From Piscinibacter gummiphilus (GTDB lineage Bacteria > Pseudomonadota > Gammaproteobacteria > Burkholderiales > Burkholderiaceae_C): a stretch of 64,000 nucleotides of DNA. The translations under genes and the position numbers were made by a program. The DNA is taken from NCBI RefSeq assembly GCF_032681285.1, contig NZ_CP136336.1, forward strand, positions 1,227,001 through 1,291,000. The letters are read 5' to 3'. Below, in pieces: positions 10,985-21,465 of this stretch (its first letter is position 1; each line of letters opens with the position of its first letter). A model generated the notes under the pieces. It worked only from the letters and a program-made list of their open reading frames with translations, made no database searches and had not been told where the DNA came from.

Positions 10985-11512
10985 ATGCCGACCACTTCTA
11001 CCCAGACCCGCAAGTCCACCGCCACCCGCTCGGCTGCTGCCCGCACGCCCGACGCCATCAAGCTGCTCACGCAGGATCACAAGGACGTGAAGGCCTTGTT
11101 CAAGGAATACGAAAAGCTCGTCAAGGCCGAGGCCGACGACAGCCAGAAGCAGGCGCTCGCCGAGCAGATCTGCGAGATGCTGAGCGTGCACGCGCAGATC
11201 GAGGAAGAACTCGTGTACCCCGCCGCCTACGACGTGATGGCCGATGAAGCCGACCTCGTCGACGAGGCGCAGGTCGAGCACGCGAGCGCGAAGGACCTGA
11301 TCGCCCAGATCCGCGGCATGCAGCCCTCTGACGACCTGTACGACGCGAAGGTCACCGTGCTCGGCGAGTACGTCGAACACCACGTCAAGGAAGAAGAGAA
11401 GGAGATGTTCCCGAAGCTCAAGAAGACGGAACTCGACCTCAAGGAACTGGGCGCTTCGTTGCAGGCGCGCAAGAGCGAGCTGATGGGCGAAGAAGCGCCC
11501 AAGGCTCATTGA
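10985..11512 (+). CDS. Hemerythrin HHE-domain protein
   Basis: A 175-residue protein with a four-helix hemerythrin-type domain from about residue 22 to 155. The di-iron ligands are spread as expected: H31 in LTQDHKDV, HAQIEEELVYP (HxxxE), VEHASAKDL and YVEHHVKEEEKEMFP. Such cytoplasmic proteins bind oxygen, nitric oxide or iron, and several protect iron-sulfur clusters. The first 20 residues are Thr/Ser/Arg-rich and disordered-looking. It lies 28 bp ahead of a small secreted-looking protein and a low-affinity iron permease-type protein, so an iron or redox theme is plausible. Confidence 0.9.
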   Translation: MPTTSTQTRKSTATRSAAARTPDAIKLLTQDHKDVKALFKEYEKLVKAEADDSQKQALAEQICEMLSVHAQIEEELVYPAAYDVMADEADLVDEAQVEHASAKDLIAQIRGMQPSDDLYDAKVTVLGEYVEHHVKEEEKEMFPKLKKTELDLKELGASLQARKSELMGEEAPKAH

Positions 11513-11540
11513 TCCACCTCCACAGGGAAAGGGGCCGGCC

Positions 11541-11774
11541 ATGAAATCCGCGCCTTCACTCATGGCAGCCGTGACCGCGGTTGCCGCCCTCGCGGCCGGC
11601 GCCTTGCTGGCCGCCGAGGACCGCATGCTCTTCGAGCCGCAGCACGCCATGCTGGTCGGCCTGGTCGACGACGTCGGCGGCGCGCTGCTGTCTGACAAGC
11701 CGGCCCTGCGACAGCCGGCCGAGGTGCGCCGCGCCGTCAACCGCGCCGGTTCGGGAGCGCAGGAGCGCCGATGA
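11541..11774 (+). CDS. Small exported or membrane-anchored protein of unknown function
   Basis: A 77-residue protein I do not recognise. Residues ~8-25 (MAAVTAVAALAAGALLAA) look like a signal peptide or single membrane anchor. The remainder is short, mildly charged and has no recognisable motif. An AGGGAAAGGGG stretch precedes the ATG. Its stop overlaps the next start by 4 nt (ATGA), which supports it being a real, coupled gene of the hemerythrin/permease group. Confidence 0.55.
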   Translation: MKSAPSLMAAVTAVAALAAGALLAAEDRMLFEPQHAMLVGLVDDVGGALLSDKPALRQPAEVRRAVNRAGSGAQERR

Positions 11775-12313
11775 GCGCCGTGCCGCGCAGTGGGAGCGGC
11801 CATGCCGGCGCGATGCCGTCGACGACGAGCACCGCGTATGCCGCCAGGCACTCGCCCCTGCTCACCGCTTTCGACCGCTTCGCCTCGGGCGTCACGCGTT
11901 GGGCGGGTTCGCCCGCAGCCTTCTGTGCCGCGCTCCTGGTGATCGCGGGCTGGGCCGTGACGGGCCCGCTCTTCGGCTTCTCGGAAAACTGGCAGCTCGT
12001 CATCAACACCGGCACCACCATCGTCACCTTCCTGATGGTGTTTCTCATCCAGCAGAGCCAGAACAAGGACAGCGTTGCGCTGCACCTCAAGCTCAACGAA
12101 CTGCTCGCGGCCAACCGGCAGGCGAGCAACCGCATGATCGGCATCGAAGGCCTCGACGAGCAGGACCTGCGCGAAGTGGCCAGCTTCTACCTGCGCCTGT
12201 CGGAGCGCGCCAAGGAAACCGGCCCCATCAAGGAGGCGCACTCGATCGACGAAGAGGGCATGCCGACCGACGCACCGCCACGGCCCGCGCTGTCGCAGCG
12301 CGAAGCCGCCTGA
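11771..12313 (+). CDS. Low-affinity iron permease family protein
   Basis: A 180-residue membrane protein matching the low-affinity iron permease family (PF04120 type). Two hydrophobic segments hold the family signature: WAGSPAAFCAALLVIAGWAV near 44-63, then TGPLFGFSENWQLVINTGTT and IVTFLMVFLIQQSQNKD. A soluble tail of about 80 residues contains the conserved KLNELLAANRQASN helix. Iron transport was shown for yeast Fet4; for short bacterial members the function is inferred only. It is coupled to the small gene upstream and clusters with the hemerythrin gene. Confidence 0.85.
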   Translation: MSAVPRSGSGHAGAMPSTTSTAYAARHSPLLTAFDRFASGVTRWAGSPAAFCAALLVIAGWAVTGPLFGFSENWQLVINTGTTIVTFLMVFLIQQSQNKDSVALHLKLNELLAANRQASNRMIGIEGLDEQDLREVASFYLRLSERAKETGPIKEAHSIDEEGMPTDAPPRPALSQREAA

Positions 12314-12329
12314 GGCTCAGCGGTGCGTC

Positions 12330-12704
12330 TCAGGCCACCGCGCGCACCTGGGTGCAGACCGCGTCGACCAGGGCTTCCATTTCCTCCGGTTCGAAGGGCT
12401 TGAGCAAGGCCCGCACGTTGGGCCCGAACTGCTGCACTGCGTCGCCGAATTCATAGCCCGAGCAGAGCACCACGCGCCGCTCGGGCCGCTCGGCCAGCAG
12501 CTTGCGGGCGAAGTCGGTGCCCGACATGCCTGGCAGGCTCACATCGGTGATCACGATGTCGGCTTCGCGCTCCGCCAGGATGGCGAGCGCTTCCTCAGCA
12601 GTGGCACAGCACACCACCTCGCGGCCGGGCGCTTCGAGCAGCATGCCGATGGTGTCGCGCAGGTCGTCGCTGTCTTCGACGTAGAGGATGGTCACGGCAT
12701 TCAC
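12330..12704 (-). CDS. Single-domain response regulator
   Basis: A 124-residue stand-alone receiver domain. Visible are the acidic pocket (YVEDSDD), the phospho-acceptor aspartate in [14 protein letters not shown] and the conserved lysine in ALLKPFEP. There is no output domain, so it would act by protein contact or as a phosphate relay. A GTG at 12704 is chosen because the domain begins right after it; the frame stays open 25 codons upstream. It is divergent from the giant hybrid kinase across ~230 bp and is a natural candidate partner of it. Confidence 0.88.
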   Translation of the reverse strand: MNAVTILYVEDSDDLRDTIGMLLEAPGREVVCCATAEEALAILAEREADIVITDVSLPGMSGTDFARKLLAERPERRVVLCSGYEFGDAVQQFGPNVRALLKPFEPEEMEALVDAVCTQVRAVA

Positions 12705-12933
12705 AGAAAAGCTCCAGTCTCGGGTGGCCAGCAGTCTAAGCCTGTCATCACACGTCGGCGAGGTGGGGCGAAGCGCCAAAAGGCAGCTTTACGAGGGGTG
12801 TAGGCGGCCTCCTACAGCAGGTCTCGCGCTTGTCCTTCACCGCGCGTGCAGAGCCAAGGCCTACGCTGCGGAACCCGTTCACCGCACCAGGTCTGTGCCT
12901 GCGCGCGTTTGCCCTGCTGAAAGCCACCACCCC

Positions 12934-15900
12934 ATGAAAGTCCTCGACGACGCGGCAATTGCCGTTCCTGACCAAGAGATGGCCGTCCTGCTGAACGCCT
13001 TGACGCAGCTTCGACGAGGGGATTCCAGCGCCCGGCTGCCGTTGCACTGGGAAGGCCTTGCCGGCCGTGTGGCCGACGTGTTCAACGACCTCGTCGACCA
13101 GAACGCGGCGCTCGCTGCCGAGCTCAACCGCCTGCGCCAGGTGGTGGGCAAGGAAGGCAAGCTCAAGCAGCGCGCCTCGCTGCCCGATGCGCGTGGCTTC
13201 TGGGGCGAATCGGTCCACTGCATCAATGCGCTGATCGACGACCTGGTGCACCCCACTTCCGAGGTGGCGCGTGTGATCGGCGCGGTGGCGCAGGGCGACC
13301 TCTCCAAGAGCATGGCGCTCGAGGTGGAAGGTCGCGAGCTCGAAGGCGAGTTCCTGCGCACCGCCAAGACCATCAACAAGATGGTCGACCAGCTCTCCAA
13401 CTTCTCGGCTGAAGTGACGCGCGTGGCCCGCGAAGTGGGCACCGAAGGCAAGCTCGGCGGCCAGGCCAAGGTGAAGGGCGTGGCCGGCACCTGGAAGGAC
13501 CTCACCGACTCGGTGAACTCCATGGCCGGCAACCTGACCGACCAGGTGCGCAACATCGCCGACGTGACCACCGCGGTGGCCAAGGGCGACCTCTCGAAGA
13601 AGATCGACGTCGACGTGAAGGGCGAGTTCCTCACGCTCAAGAACACCATCAACACGATGGTGGACCAGCTGCGATCCTTCGCCTCTGAAGTGACGCGCGT
13701 GGCGCGCGAAGTGGGCACCGAGGGCATTCTGGGCGGCCAGGCGCGGGTGGAGGGGGTGTCGGGCACCTGGAAGGATTTGACGGACTCGGTGAACTCGATG
13801 GCCGGCAACCTGACCTCCCAGGTGCGCAACATCGCCGACGTGACGAAAGCGGTGGCCGCCGGTGACTTGTCGAAGAAGATCACGGTCGACGGCAAGGGCG
13901 AGATCCTCGAACTCAAGAGCACCGTCAACACGCTGGTGGACCAGCTGCGATCCTTCGCCGCAGAAGTGACGCGCGTGGCGCGCGAGGTGGGTACCGAAGG
14001 CAAGCTCGGAGGCCAGGCCGACGTGCAGGGCGTGGCCGGCACCTGGAAGGACCTGACCGAGTCGGTGAACTTCATGGCCGGCAACCTCACGTCCCAGGTG
14101 CGCAACATCGCCGACGTGACGAAGGCGGTGGCCGCGGGCGACCTCTCCAAGAAGATCACGGTGGACGTGAAAGGCGAGATCTCGGAACTCAAGACCACCA
14201 TCAACACCATGGTGGACCAGCTCCGATCCTTCGCCGCCGAAGTGACGCGTGTGGCGCGCGAGGTGGGCACCGAAGGCAAGCTCGGCGGCCAGGCCGATGT
14301 GCAGGGCGTCGCCGGCACCTGGAAGGACCTCACCGACTCGGTGAACTTCATGGCCGGCAACCTGACCTCTCAGGTGCGCAACATTGCCGACGTGACGAAG
14401 GCTGTGGCGGCGGGTGACCTCTCCAAGAAGATCACCGTGGACGTGAAGGGCGAGATCCTGGAGCTGAAGAACACCGTGAACACCATGGTGGACCAGCTCT
14501 CCTCCTTCGCGGCAGAAGTGACGCGCGTGGCGCGTGAAGTGGGCACCGAAGGCCGCCTCGGCGGCCAGGCCCAGGTGCGCGACGTGTCGGGCACCTGGAA
14601 GGACCTGACCGACTCGGTGAACTCGATGGCCGGCAACCTGACCTCCCAGGTGCGCAACATCGCTGACGTGACGAAGGCCGTGGCCGCGGGCGACCTCTCC
14701 AAGAAGATCACGGTGGACGTGAAGGGCGAGATCCTCGACCTCAAGGCGACGATCAACACCATGGTGGACCAGCTGCGAAGCTTCGCTGCCGAAGTGACGC
14801 GTGTGGCCCGCGAGGTAGGCACCGAAGGCAAGCTCGGCGGCCAGGCTGACGTGCAAGGCGTGGCCGGCACGTGGAAGGACTTGACTGAGTCGGTGAACTC
14901 GATGGCCGGCAACCTGACCTCTCAGGTGCGAAACATCGCCGAGGTGACCACCGCCGTGGCCGCGGGTGACCTCTCCAAGAAGATCACGGTGGACGTGAAA
15001 GGCGAGATCTCGGAGCTCAAGAACACCATCAACACCATGGTGGACCAGCTCTCTTCGTTCGCCGCAGAAGTGACCCGCGTGGCGCGTGAAGTGGGCACCG
15101 AAGGAAAGCTCGGTGGCCAGGCCGACGTGCAAGGCGTGGCCGGCACGTGGAAGGACCTGACCGAGTCGGTGAACTTCATGGCCGGCAACCTGACCTCGCA
15201 GGTGCGCAACATCGCCGACGTGACCAAGGCGGTGGCGGCCGGCGACCTCTCCAAGAAGATCACGGTGGACGTGAAGGGCGAGATCCTGGAGCTGAAGAAC
15301 ACCGTGAACACCATGGTGGACCAGCTCCGAAGCTTCGCCGCCGAAGTGACCCGCGTGGCGCGCGAGGTGGGCACCGAAGGCAAGCTCGGCGGCCAGGCCG
15401 ACGTGCAGGGCGTGGCGGGTACGTGGAAGGACCTGACCGAATCCGTGAACTTCATGGCCGGCAACCTGACCTCCCAGGTGCGCAACATCGCCGAAGTGAC
15501 GAAGGCGGTGGCCGCAGGCGACCTCTCGAAGAAGATCTCGGTCGACGTGAAGGGCGAGATCTCGGAGCTCAAGAACACCATCAACACCATGGTGGACCAG
15601 CTCCGATCCTTCGCCGCTGAAGTGACCCGCGTGGCACGCGAGGTGGGCACCGAAGGCAAGCTCGGCGGCCAGGCCGACGTGCAGGGCGTGGCCGGCACCT
15701 GGAAGGACTTGACCGACAGCGTGAACCTGATGGCCTCGAACCTCACGAGCCAGGTGCGCAACATCGCCGACGTGACCAAGGCGGTGGCGGCGGGTGACCT
15801 CTCCAAGAAGATCACGGTGGACGTGAAGGGCGAGATCCTGGAGCTCAAGGCCACCATCAACACCATGGTGGACCAGCTCTCCTCCTTCGCCGCGGAAGTG

Positions 15901-18900
15901 ACCCGCGTGGCGCGCGAGGTGGGCACCGAAGGGCGCCTGGGCGGCCAGGCGCAGGTGCGCGACGTGTCGGGCACCTGGAAGGACCTCACCGAAAACGTGA
16001 ACTTCATGGCCGGAAACCTGACCGGCCAGGTGCGCGGCATCGCGAAGGTGGTGACCGCCGTGGCCAACGGCGACCTGAAGCAGAAGCTGACAGTGGAGGC
16101 CAAGGGCGAGATCGCAGCCCTCGCCGAGACCATCAACAGCATGACCGACACGCTCGCCACCTTCGCCGACCAGGTGACCAGCGTGGCGCGCGAGGTGGGC
16201 GTGGAAGGCAAGCTCGGCGGCCAGGCCAAGGTGCCGGGCGCTTCGGGCACGTGGAAGGGCCTCACGGAGAACGTGAACCAGCTCGCCGCCAACCTCACGA
16301 CGCAGGTGCGCGCGATTGCCGAGGTGGCGACCGCGGTGACGCAGGGTGACCTGACGCGATCGATCACGGTGAAGGCGCAAGGCGAGGTGGCCGCGCTCAA
16401 GGACACCATCAACGAGATGATCCGCAACCTGAAGGACACCACGCAGAAGAACACCGAGCAGGACTGGCTCAAGACCAACCTCGCCAAGTTCAGCCGCATG
16501 CTGCAGGGCCAGAAGGACCTGCTGACCGTGGGCCAGCTAATCCTCTCGGAACTCGCCCCGGTGGTGGGCGCGCAGCAGGCCGAGTTCTATGCGCTGACCA
16601 CCTCCGGCGGCGCCACCAAGCTGCGCCTCTTCGGCAGCTACGCCTCGGGCGGCCAGGAGTCGCACGGCAAGGAGGTGGAGCTCGGCCAGGGCCTGGTCGG
16701 CCAGTGCGCCATCGAGAAACGCAAGATCCTGCTCACCAACGTGCCGAGCCAGGCGTTCCGCATCGCCACCGGCTTGAGCGAAGCGGCGGCGATGGACGTG
16801 CTGGTGCTGCCCATCGTCTTCGAAGGCGAGGTGCGCGGCGTGCTGGAGCTGGCGTCGCTGGAGCGCTTCAACCCGGCGCACCAGGCCTTCCTCGACCAGC
16901 TCACCGAATCCATCGGCATCGTGATCAACACGATCAGCGCCAACATGCGCACCGAAGACCTGCTCAAGCAGTCGCAGTCGCTCGCCGAGGAACTGCAGAG
17001 CCGCCAGCAGGAACTGCAGCAGACCAACGAGGAGCTGCAGGAAAAGGCCCGCCTGCTGGTGCACCAGAACCAGGAAGTGGAGCGCAAGAACGCCGAGGTC
17101 GAGCAGGCCCGCCAGGCGCTCGAAGAAAAGGCCGAGCAGCTGGCGCTGACGTCGAAGTACAAGTCGGAGTTCCTCGCCAACATGTCGCACGAGTTGCGCA
17201 CGCCGCTCAACTCGCTGCTCATCTTGAGCGACCAGCTTTGCAAGAACGCCGAAGGCAACCTGACGCCCAAGCAGGTGGAGTTCGCCAAGACCATCCACCT
17301 GTCGGGCAACGACCTGCTGGCGCTCATCAACGACATCCTCGACCTCTCGAAGATCGAGTCGGGCACGGTGGTGGTCGATGTCTCCGAGCTGCGGCTCGAA
17401 GACCTGCAGCGCAGCGTCGACCGCAGCTTCCGCCACGTGGCGGAAAACAAGCACGTCGAGTTCGAGATCACGCACCACCAGCCACTGCCCAAGACGGTGG
17501 TCACCGACGTCAAGCGCCTGCAGCAGATCATCAAGAACCTGCTGTCCAACGCCTTCAAGTTCACCCACCAGGGCTCGGTCCGGCTCTCGGTGGCGGTGGC
17601 CGATGGCGGCTGGTCGCGCGACAACGACGACCTCAACCGTGCGGCGCAGGTCGTGGCCTTCTCGGTCACCGACACCGGCATCGGCATCTCGTCGGACAAG
17701 CAGCAGATCATCTTCGAAGCCTTCCAGCAGGCCGATGGCTCGACCAGCCGCAAGTACGGCGGCACGGGCCTGGGTCTGGCCATCAGCCGCGAGCTGGCAC
17801 GTCTGCTCGGCGGCGAGATCAAGCTCGTGAGCGCGCCCGCGCAGGGCAGCACCTTCACGCTCTACCTGCCGCAGAGCTACAGCCCGACCCGCAGCCCGCG
17901 CCACGGCCGCCCCGTGCTGCCGGCACAAGACGTGGTGGCGCGCGAGCTGCCCGTGGCAGCCCCCGCGGCGTTGCCTGCCCCGGCACCGCGTGTCGTCATG
18001 GGCCCGCAGCCGGCCAACGACGACCTGCAGGACCCCGATGGCCAGGCCGCGGCCAACCCCGCCGACGACGACCGCAACGACATCCTGCTCGGCGACAAGG
18101 TGCTGCTGATCGTCGAGAACGATCTGGCGTTTGCGCAGGTGCTGCTGCAGGCTGCACGGCGCGTGGGCTTCAAGGGCCTGGTGAGCACCAGCGGTGCGGC
18201 CGCCCTCGCGATGACGCGCGACTTCCAGCCGGCCACGATCACGCTCGACATCTTCCTGCCCGACATGGAAGGCTGGCGCATCCTCGAGCGGCTCAAGAGC
18301 GACCTGGCCATGCGGCACATCCCGGTGTGCGTGGTCTCTACCGATGACTCACGCGAGCGTGCGCTGGCCTCGGGTGCGGTGGGCTTCCTCACCAAGCCGC
18401 TGCAGTCGGCCGACGAAGTGGAGCTGGCGCTCGGCCACCTCTACGAGTTCGCCGACCGCCGCAAGAAGCGCCTGATGGTGATGATGGCCGACACGCCGCT
18501 GCGCGACACCTACCTGCAGTCGCTCGATGCCGACACCGACGTGGTGCAGCCCGAGTCGGCCGCCGATGCGCGGGTGCAGATGCGCAGCGGCAACATCGAC
18601 TGCCTCATCACCGACGGCAGCGTGCCCGACTTCGGCCCCGAAGACGTGATCGAGGCGCTGGAGTCGCGCCCGCTCGCACGCCAGATGCCCATCGTGCTGG
18701 CGAGCGAGGCGCCCGCGGTCACCACCGTCTGGGGCCGCGGCCACAGCGCCTTCGCGCTGCGGCGCGCACCCACGCTCGAGCGCATGCTGGACGCCACCTC
18801 GCTCTTCCTGCACCGCGGCGAAGCCTCGTTCACCGAAGCCGAGCGCCGCTCGGTGCAGGCGGTGGTCGATGGCGACCGCACGCTCGTGGGCAAGAAGGTG

Positions 18901-19257
18901 CTGATCGTCGACGACGACATGCGCAACATCTTCGCGCTGGCCACCGTGCTCGATGCACAGGGCATGGTCATCCTCTCGGCCGAGAACGGGCGCGATGCGA
19001 TCCGCCTCGTCGAGAACGACCCCGAGATCGACATCGTGCTGATGGACATCATGATGCCGGAGATGGACGGCATGGAAACCATGCGCCAGATGCGCAAGCT
19101 GCCACGCGGCAAGGAGTTGCCGCTCGTCGCCGTGACGGCCAAGGCGATGAAAGGCGACCGCGAGAAGTGCATCGAGGCCGGGGCCTGGGACTACCTCTCC
19201 AAGCCGGTCGACACGGCCTACCTGCTGGTCGTCTTGAGGGGATGGCTGTGCCGCTGA
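12934..19257 (+). CDS. Giant hybrid histidine kinase with tandem HAMP array
   Basis: A 2107-residue, apparently soluble kinase; no transmembrane helix is seen. Order: N-terminal ~100 residues, then about residues 107-1169 of HAMP-type repeats (eleven 92-residue units, each with GTWKDLT and [11 protein letters not shown] segments). A GAF domain follows (~1205-1345), then a coiled coil (~1345-1405), HisKA with H1419 in SHELRTPLN, and HATPase_c with DTGIGIS and [10 protein letters not shown] receiver with D1772, a degenerate middle receiver and a C-terminal receiver with D2038 end the protein. The layout recalls the poly-HAMP group III osmosensing kinases of fungi (Nik1/Os-1), where paired HAMP units act as the sensor. 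The frame is open 82 codons upstream, but the ATG at 12934 begins the conserved part. Its end overlaps the next kinase by 16 nt. Confidence 0.95.
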   Translation: MKVLDDAAIAVPDQEMAVLLNALTQLRRGDSSARLPLHWEGLAGRVADVFNDLVDQNAALAAELNRLRQVVGKEGKLKQRASLPDARGFWGESVHCINALIDDLVHPTSEVARVIGAVAQGDLSKSMALEVEGRELEGEFLRTAKTINKMVDQLSNFSAEVTRVAREVGTEGKLGGQAKVKGVAGTWKDLTDSVNSMAGNLTDQVRNIADVTTAVAKGDLSKKIDVDVKGEFLTLKNTINTMVDQLRSFASEVTRVAREVGTEGILGGQARVEGVSGTWKDLTDSVNSMAGNLTSQVRNIADVTKAVAAGDLSKKITVDGKGEILELKSTVNTLVDQLRSFAAEVTRVAREVGTEGKLGGQADVQGVAGTWKDLTESVNFMAGNLTSQVRNIADVTKAVAAGDLSKKITVDVKGEISELKTTINTMVDQLRSFAAEVTRVAREVGTEGKLGGQADVQGVAGTWKDLTDSVNFMAGNLTSQVRNIADVTKAVAAGDLSKKITVDVKGEILELKNTVNTMVDQLSSFAAEVTRVAREVGTEGRLGGQAQVRDVSGTWKDLTDSVNSMAGNLTSQVRNIADVTKAVAAGDLSKKITVDVKGEILDLKATINTMVDQLRSFAAEVTRVAREVGTEGKLGGQADVQGVAGTWKDLTESVNSMAGNLTSQVRNIAEVTTAVAAGDLSKKITVDVKGEISELKNTINTMVDQLSSFAAEVTRVAREVGTEGKLGGQADVQGVAGTWKDLTESVNFMAGNLTSQVRNIADVTKAVAAGDLSKKITVDVKGEILELKNTVNTMVDQLRSFAAEVTRVAREVGTEGKLGGQADVQGVAGTWKDLTESVNFMAGNLTSQVRNIAEVTKAVAAGDLSKKISVDVKGEISELKNTINTMVDQLRSFAAEVTRVAREVGTEGKLGGQADVQGVAGTWKDLTDSVNLMASNLTSQVRNIADVTKAVAAGDLSKKITVDVKGEILELKATINTMVDQLSSFAAEVTRVAREVGTEGRLGGQAQVRDVSGTWKDLTENVNFMAGNLTGQVRGIAKVVTAVANGDLKQKLTVEAKGEIAALAETINSMTDTLATFADQVTSVAREVGVEGKLGGQAKVPGASGTWKGLTENVNQLAANLTTQVRAIAEVATAVTQGDLTRSITVKAQGEVAALKDTINEMIRNLKDTTQKNTEQDWLKTNLAKFSRMLQGQKDLLTVGQLILSELAPVVGAQQAEFYALTTSGGATKLRLFGSYASGGQESHGKEVELGQGLVGQCAIEKRKILLTNVPSQAFRIATGLSEAAAMDVLVLPIVFEGEVRGVLELASLERFNPAHQAFLDQLTESIGIVINTISANMRTEDLLKQSQSLAEELQSRQQELQQTNEELQEKARLLVHQNQEVERKNAEVEQARQALEEKAEQLALTSKYKSEFLANMSHELRTPLNSLLILSDQLCKNAEGNLTPKQVEFAKTIHLSGNDLLALINDILDLSKIESGTVVVDVSELRLEDLQRSVDRSFRHVAENKHVEFEITHHQPLPKTVVTDVKRLQQIIKNLLSNAFKFTHQGSVRLSVAVADGGWSRDNDDLNRAAQVVAFSVTDTGIGISSDKQQIIFEAFQQADGSTSRKYGGTGLGLAISRELARLLGGEIKLVSAPAQGSTFTLYLPQSYSPTRSPRHGRPVLPAQDVVARELPVAAPAALPAPAPRVVMGPQPANDDLQDPDGQAAANPADDDRNDILLGDKVLLIVENDLAFAQVLLQAARRVGFKGLVSTSGAAALAMTRDFQPATITLDIFLPDMEGWRILERLKSDLAMRHIPVCVVSTDDSRERALASGAVGFLTKPLQSADEVELALGHLYEFADRRKKRLMVMMADTPLRDTYLQSLDADTDVVQPESAADARVQMRSGNIDCLITDGSVPDFGPEDVIEALESRPLARQMPIVLASEAPAVTTVWGRGHSAFALRRAPTLERMLDATSLFLHRGEASFTEAERRSVQAVVDGDRTLVGKKVLIVDDDMRNIFALATVLDAQGMVILSAENGRDAIRLVENDPEIDIVLMDIMMPEMDGMETMRQMRKLPRGKELPLVAVTAKAMKGDREKCIEAGAWDYLSKPVDTAYLLVVLRGWLCR
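13399..16434 (+). repeat. Tandem 276-bp coding repeat (eleven units) encoding HAMP pairs
   Basis: The GTWK codons recur with exact 276-bp spacing from about 13486 to 16246, eleven occurrences. Most internal units are nearly identical at DNA level (for example those at about 14040, 14316, 15144 and 15420). The first unit and the last two are more diverged. The array is entirely in frame inside the hybrid kinase gene. Near-identity of neighbouring units points to recent expansion or gene conversion, and makes the copy number prone to change or to assembly error. Confidence 0.95.
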
Positions 19258-21449
19258 ACGATCTCTCCATGACGGTGCCGGCGGAGGGCGAAGACAAGGT
19301 CAACATCCTTGTCGTCGACGACCTGCCCGAGAAGCTGCTGGTGTTCCGCACCGTGCTCGAAGAGCTGGGGCAGGAGCTCGTCTTCGTGCGCTCCGGGCGC
19401 GAGGCCCTGCGTGAGGTGCTGCAGCGCGAGTTCGCGGTGATCCTGCTCGACGTCAACATGCCCGACATCGACGGCTTCGAGACGGCCACGCTCATCCGCC
19501 AGTACAAGCGCTCGGTCGACACGCCGATCATCTTCATCACGTCCTATGCCGACGAGATGCAGACCGAGCGCGGCTATGCGCTCGGTGCGGTCGACTACAT
19601 CCTCTCGCCGGTGGTGCCGCACATCCTGCGCAGCAAGGTGCGGGTCTTCGTGCGGCTCTTCGCCATGCAGCGCCAGCTGCGGCGGCAGGCCGATGCGCGG
19701 GCGGCCGTGGCTGCGGCCGAAGCCGCACGCGAGGCGGCCGAAGACAGCGACCGGCGCTCCGCGTTCCTTGCGAGTGCCAGCCACGTGCTCAACAGCTCGC
19801 TGCAGGCGGCCGTGAGCCGCCGCGACCTGGCGCGCCTGCTCGTGCCCACGCTCGCCACCACCGCTGTGGTGGTGGGCAGCGACGACGTCGACAGCCAGCC
19901 CGAGGTGGTGCTGGCGAGCGATGGATCGGTGCGCGAGTTGCCCTGGTCGTCGCTCGACGGCAGCGTGCGCGTGGCCCTGCGCCGCGCCATCAAGGACCGC
20001 ACCCGCGTCAACCTCGACGAGATGCTGCTCACGGCACTGGAAGAAGCGGTGCAGGAACCCTCGACCGGCAGCTTCGAGCCGCGCAGCAGCCGGCGCTGGC
20101 AGCGTGCGGCGGCGCTGCCGCTCATCAACGGCGACCGGCTGCTGGGCGCGCTTTTCGTGGCCAGCGACGGCCGCGAGCACCTCGTCGATTGGCGCGTGCT
20201 CGACGACCTCGCCGCGCGGGCCGCGGCGGCGCTCGAGAACGCGACGCTCTACGGCAGCCTGCAAAGCGAGATCGTCGAGCGGCGTGCCGCCGAGATGGAG
20301 CTGCAGGAAGCCGGCCGCCGGAAAGACGAATTCCTCGCGATGCTCTCGCACGAGCTGCGCAACCCGCTCGCGCCGGTGCGCACCGCGTTGGAGGTGATCC
20401 GCCGCGTGGCGCCACCCGACCCCAAGCTCAACCGCGCCTGCGAGATCATGGTGCGCCAGGTGCAGCAGATGACGCGCCTGATCGACGAGCTGCTCGACGT
20501 GGCGCGCATCAGCCAGGGCAAGATCGTGCTCACCCGCGAGAAGGTCGACTTGAACGCGGTGATCGCGCACAGCGTCGAGACGGCGCAGCCGCTCGTCGAT
20601 TCGCGCGGCCAGACGCTCCTGGTGCAGCCGCTGGCCGAGCCGGTGTGGCTGCAGGGCGACTTCGCGCGGCTGGCGCAGGTCCTGTCCAACCTGCTCAACA
20701 ACGCCTCGAAGTACAGCGAGCGCGGCACCACGGTGAGGCTGCATGCGAGCCTCGACGGATCGGGGGCGGTGATCCGGGTGCGCGACGAAGGCATCGGCAT
20801 CGACGCGCAGCTGCTGCCGCGCATCTTCGACCTCTTCACGCAGGGTGCGCGTGGCCTCGACCGCGCGCAGGGCGGCCTGGGCGTGGGCCTCACGCTCGCT
20901 CGCCGGCTGGCCGAGATGCACGGTGGCCGCCTGGAAGCGGCGAGTGAAGGCGTGGGCAAGGGCTCGGAGTTCACGCTTCGCCTGCCCTGCGTCGGATTGA
21001 TCGCGAGTGGCGATGCCACGCCCGCGCCAGCCGAGCAGCCGCCGCCACCGGCCTGCCGCGTGCTGGTGGTCGACGACAACCGCGATGCGGCGCAGAGCGT
21101 GGCGAGCTTCTTCGAACTGAGCGGACACGAGGTGCGCACCGCGGCCGACGGTGGCGAAGCGCTGGTGGCGGCGGAGTTGTTCTCGCCCGAGGTGGTGGTG
21201 CTCGACATCGGGCTTCCGGTGCTCGACGGCTACGAGGTGGCACGCCGCCTGCGGCAGACACCCGTCGGCAAGGCCGCGTTGCTGCTTGCGCTCACCGGCT
21301 ATGGGCAGCGCGAGGACCGGCAGAACGCCGAAGCCGCCGGCTTCGACCACCACTTCGTGAAGCCGGCCGACCCGATGGTGCTGCTCAATTGCATCGACGG
21401 CTGGCTGCGCGACCGGGCGGTTCCGGCGAGCGAACGCAGCAGCGCCTGA
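19242..21449 (+). CDS. Hybrid histidine kinase, REC-GAF-HisKA-HATPase-REC
   Basis: A 735-residue soluble hybrid kinase. An N-terminal receiver (D70 in [13 protein letters not shown]) is followed by a helical linker (~150-185). A GAF-like domain (~190-330) comes next, then HisKA with H370 in LSHELRNPL and HATPase_c ([27 protein letters not shown]). The C-terminal receiver has D655 in [13 protein letters not shown]. An N-terminal receiver lets it act downstream of another kinase. Its gene starts 16 nt inside the end of the giant kinase gene, so a phosphorelay between the two is likely. ATG 19242 is used; ATG 19269 is an alternative. Confidence 0.93.
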   Translation: MAVPLNDLSMTVPAEGEDKVNILVVDDLPEKLLVFRTVLEELGQELVFVRSGREALREVLQREFAVILLDVNMPDIDGFETATLIRQYKRSVDTPIIFITSYADEMQTERGYALGAVDYILSPVVPHILRSKVRVFVRLFAMQRQLRRQADARAAVAAAEAAREAAEDSDRRSAFLASASHVLNSSLQAAVSRRDLARLLVPTLATTAVVVGSDDVDSQPEVVLASDGSVRELPWSSLDGSVRVALRRAIKDRTRVNLDEMLLTALEEAVQEPSTGSFEPRSSRRWQRAAALPLINGDRLLGALFVASDGREHLVDWRVLDDLAARAAAALENATLYGSLQSEIVERRAAEMELQEAGRRKDEFLAMLSHELRNPLAPVRTALEVIRRVAPPDPKLNRACEIMVRQVQQMTRLIDELLDVARISQGKIVLTREKVDLNAVIAHSVETAQPLVDSRGQTLLVQPLAEPVWLQGDFARLAQVLSNLLNNASKYSERGTTVRLHASLDGSGAVIRVRDEGIGIDAQLLPRIFDLFTQGARGLDRAQGGLGVGLTLARRLAEMHGGRLEAASEGVGKGSEFTLRLPCVGLIASGDATPAPAEQPPPPACRVLVVDDNRDAAQSVASFFELSGHEVRTAADGGEALVAAELFSPEVVVLDIGLPVLDGYEVARRLRQTPVGKAALLLALTGYGQREDRQNAEAAGFDHHFVKPADPMVLLNCIDGWLRDRAVPASERSSA

Positions 21450-21465
21450 CGCGCGAGAAGCGGCC

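Noticed and set aside
12748..16380. 1210-codon open frame antisense to the HAMP array
   Set aside because: It mirrors the repeat in the opposite strand. The protein is a His/Val/Leu-rich shadow with no known domain, and codon use matches the plus-strand kinase.
13399..16434. Regular tandem repeats that could suggest a CRISPR or satellite array
   Set aside because: The 276-bp period is a multiple of three, stays in frame and encodes a HAMP-type protein repeat. There are no short repeats with unique spacers.
16537..18318. 593-codon open frame antisense to the kinase core
   Set aside because: The sense strand encodes GAF, HisKA and HATPase domains with intact motifs; the antisense product shows none.
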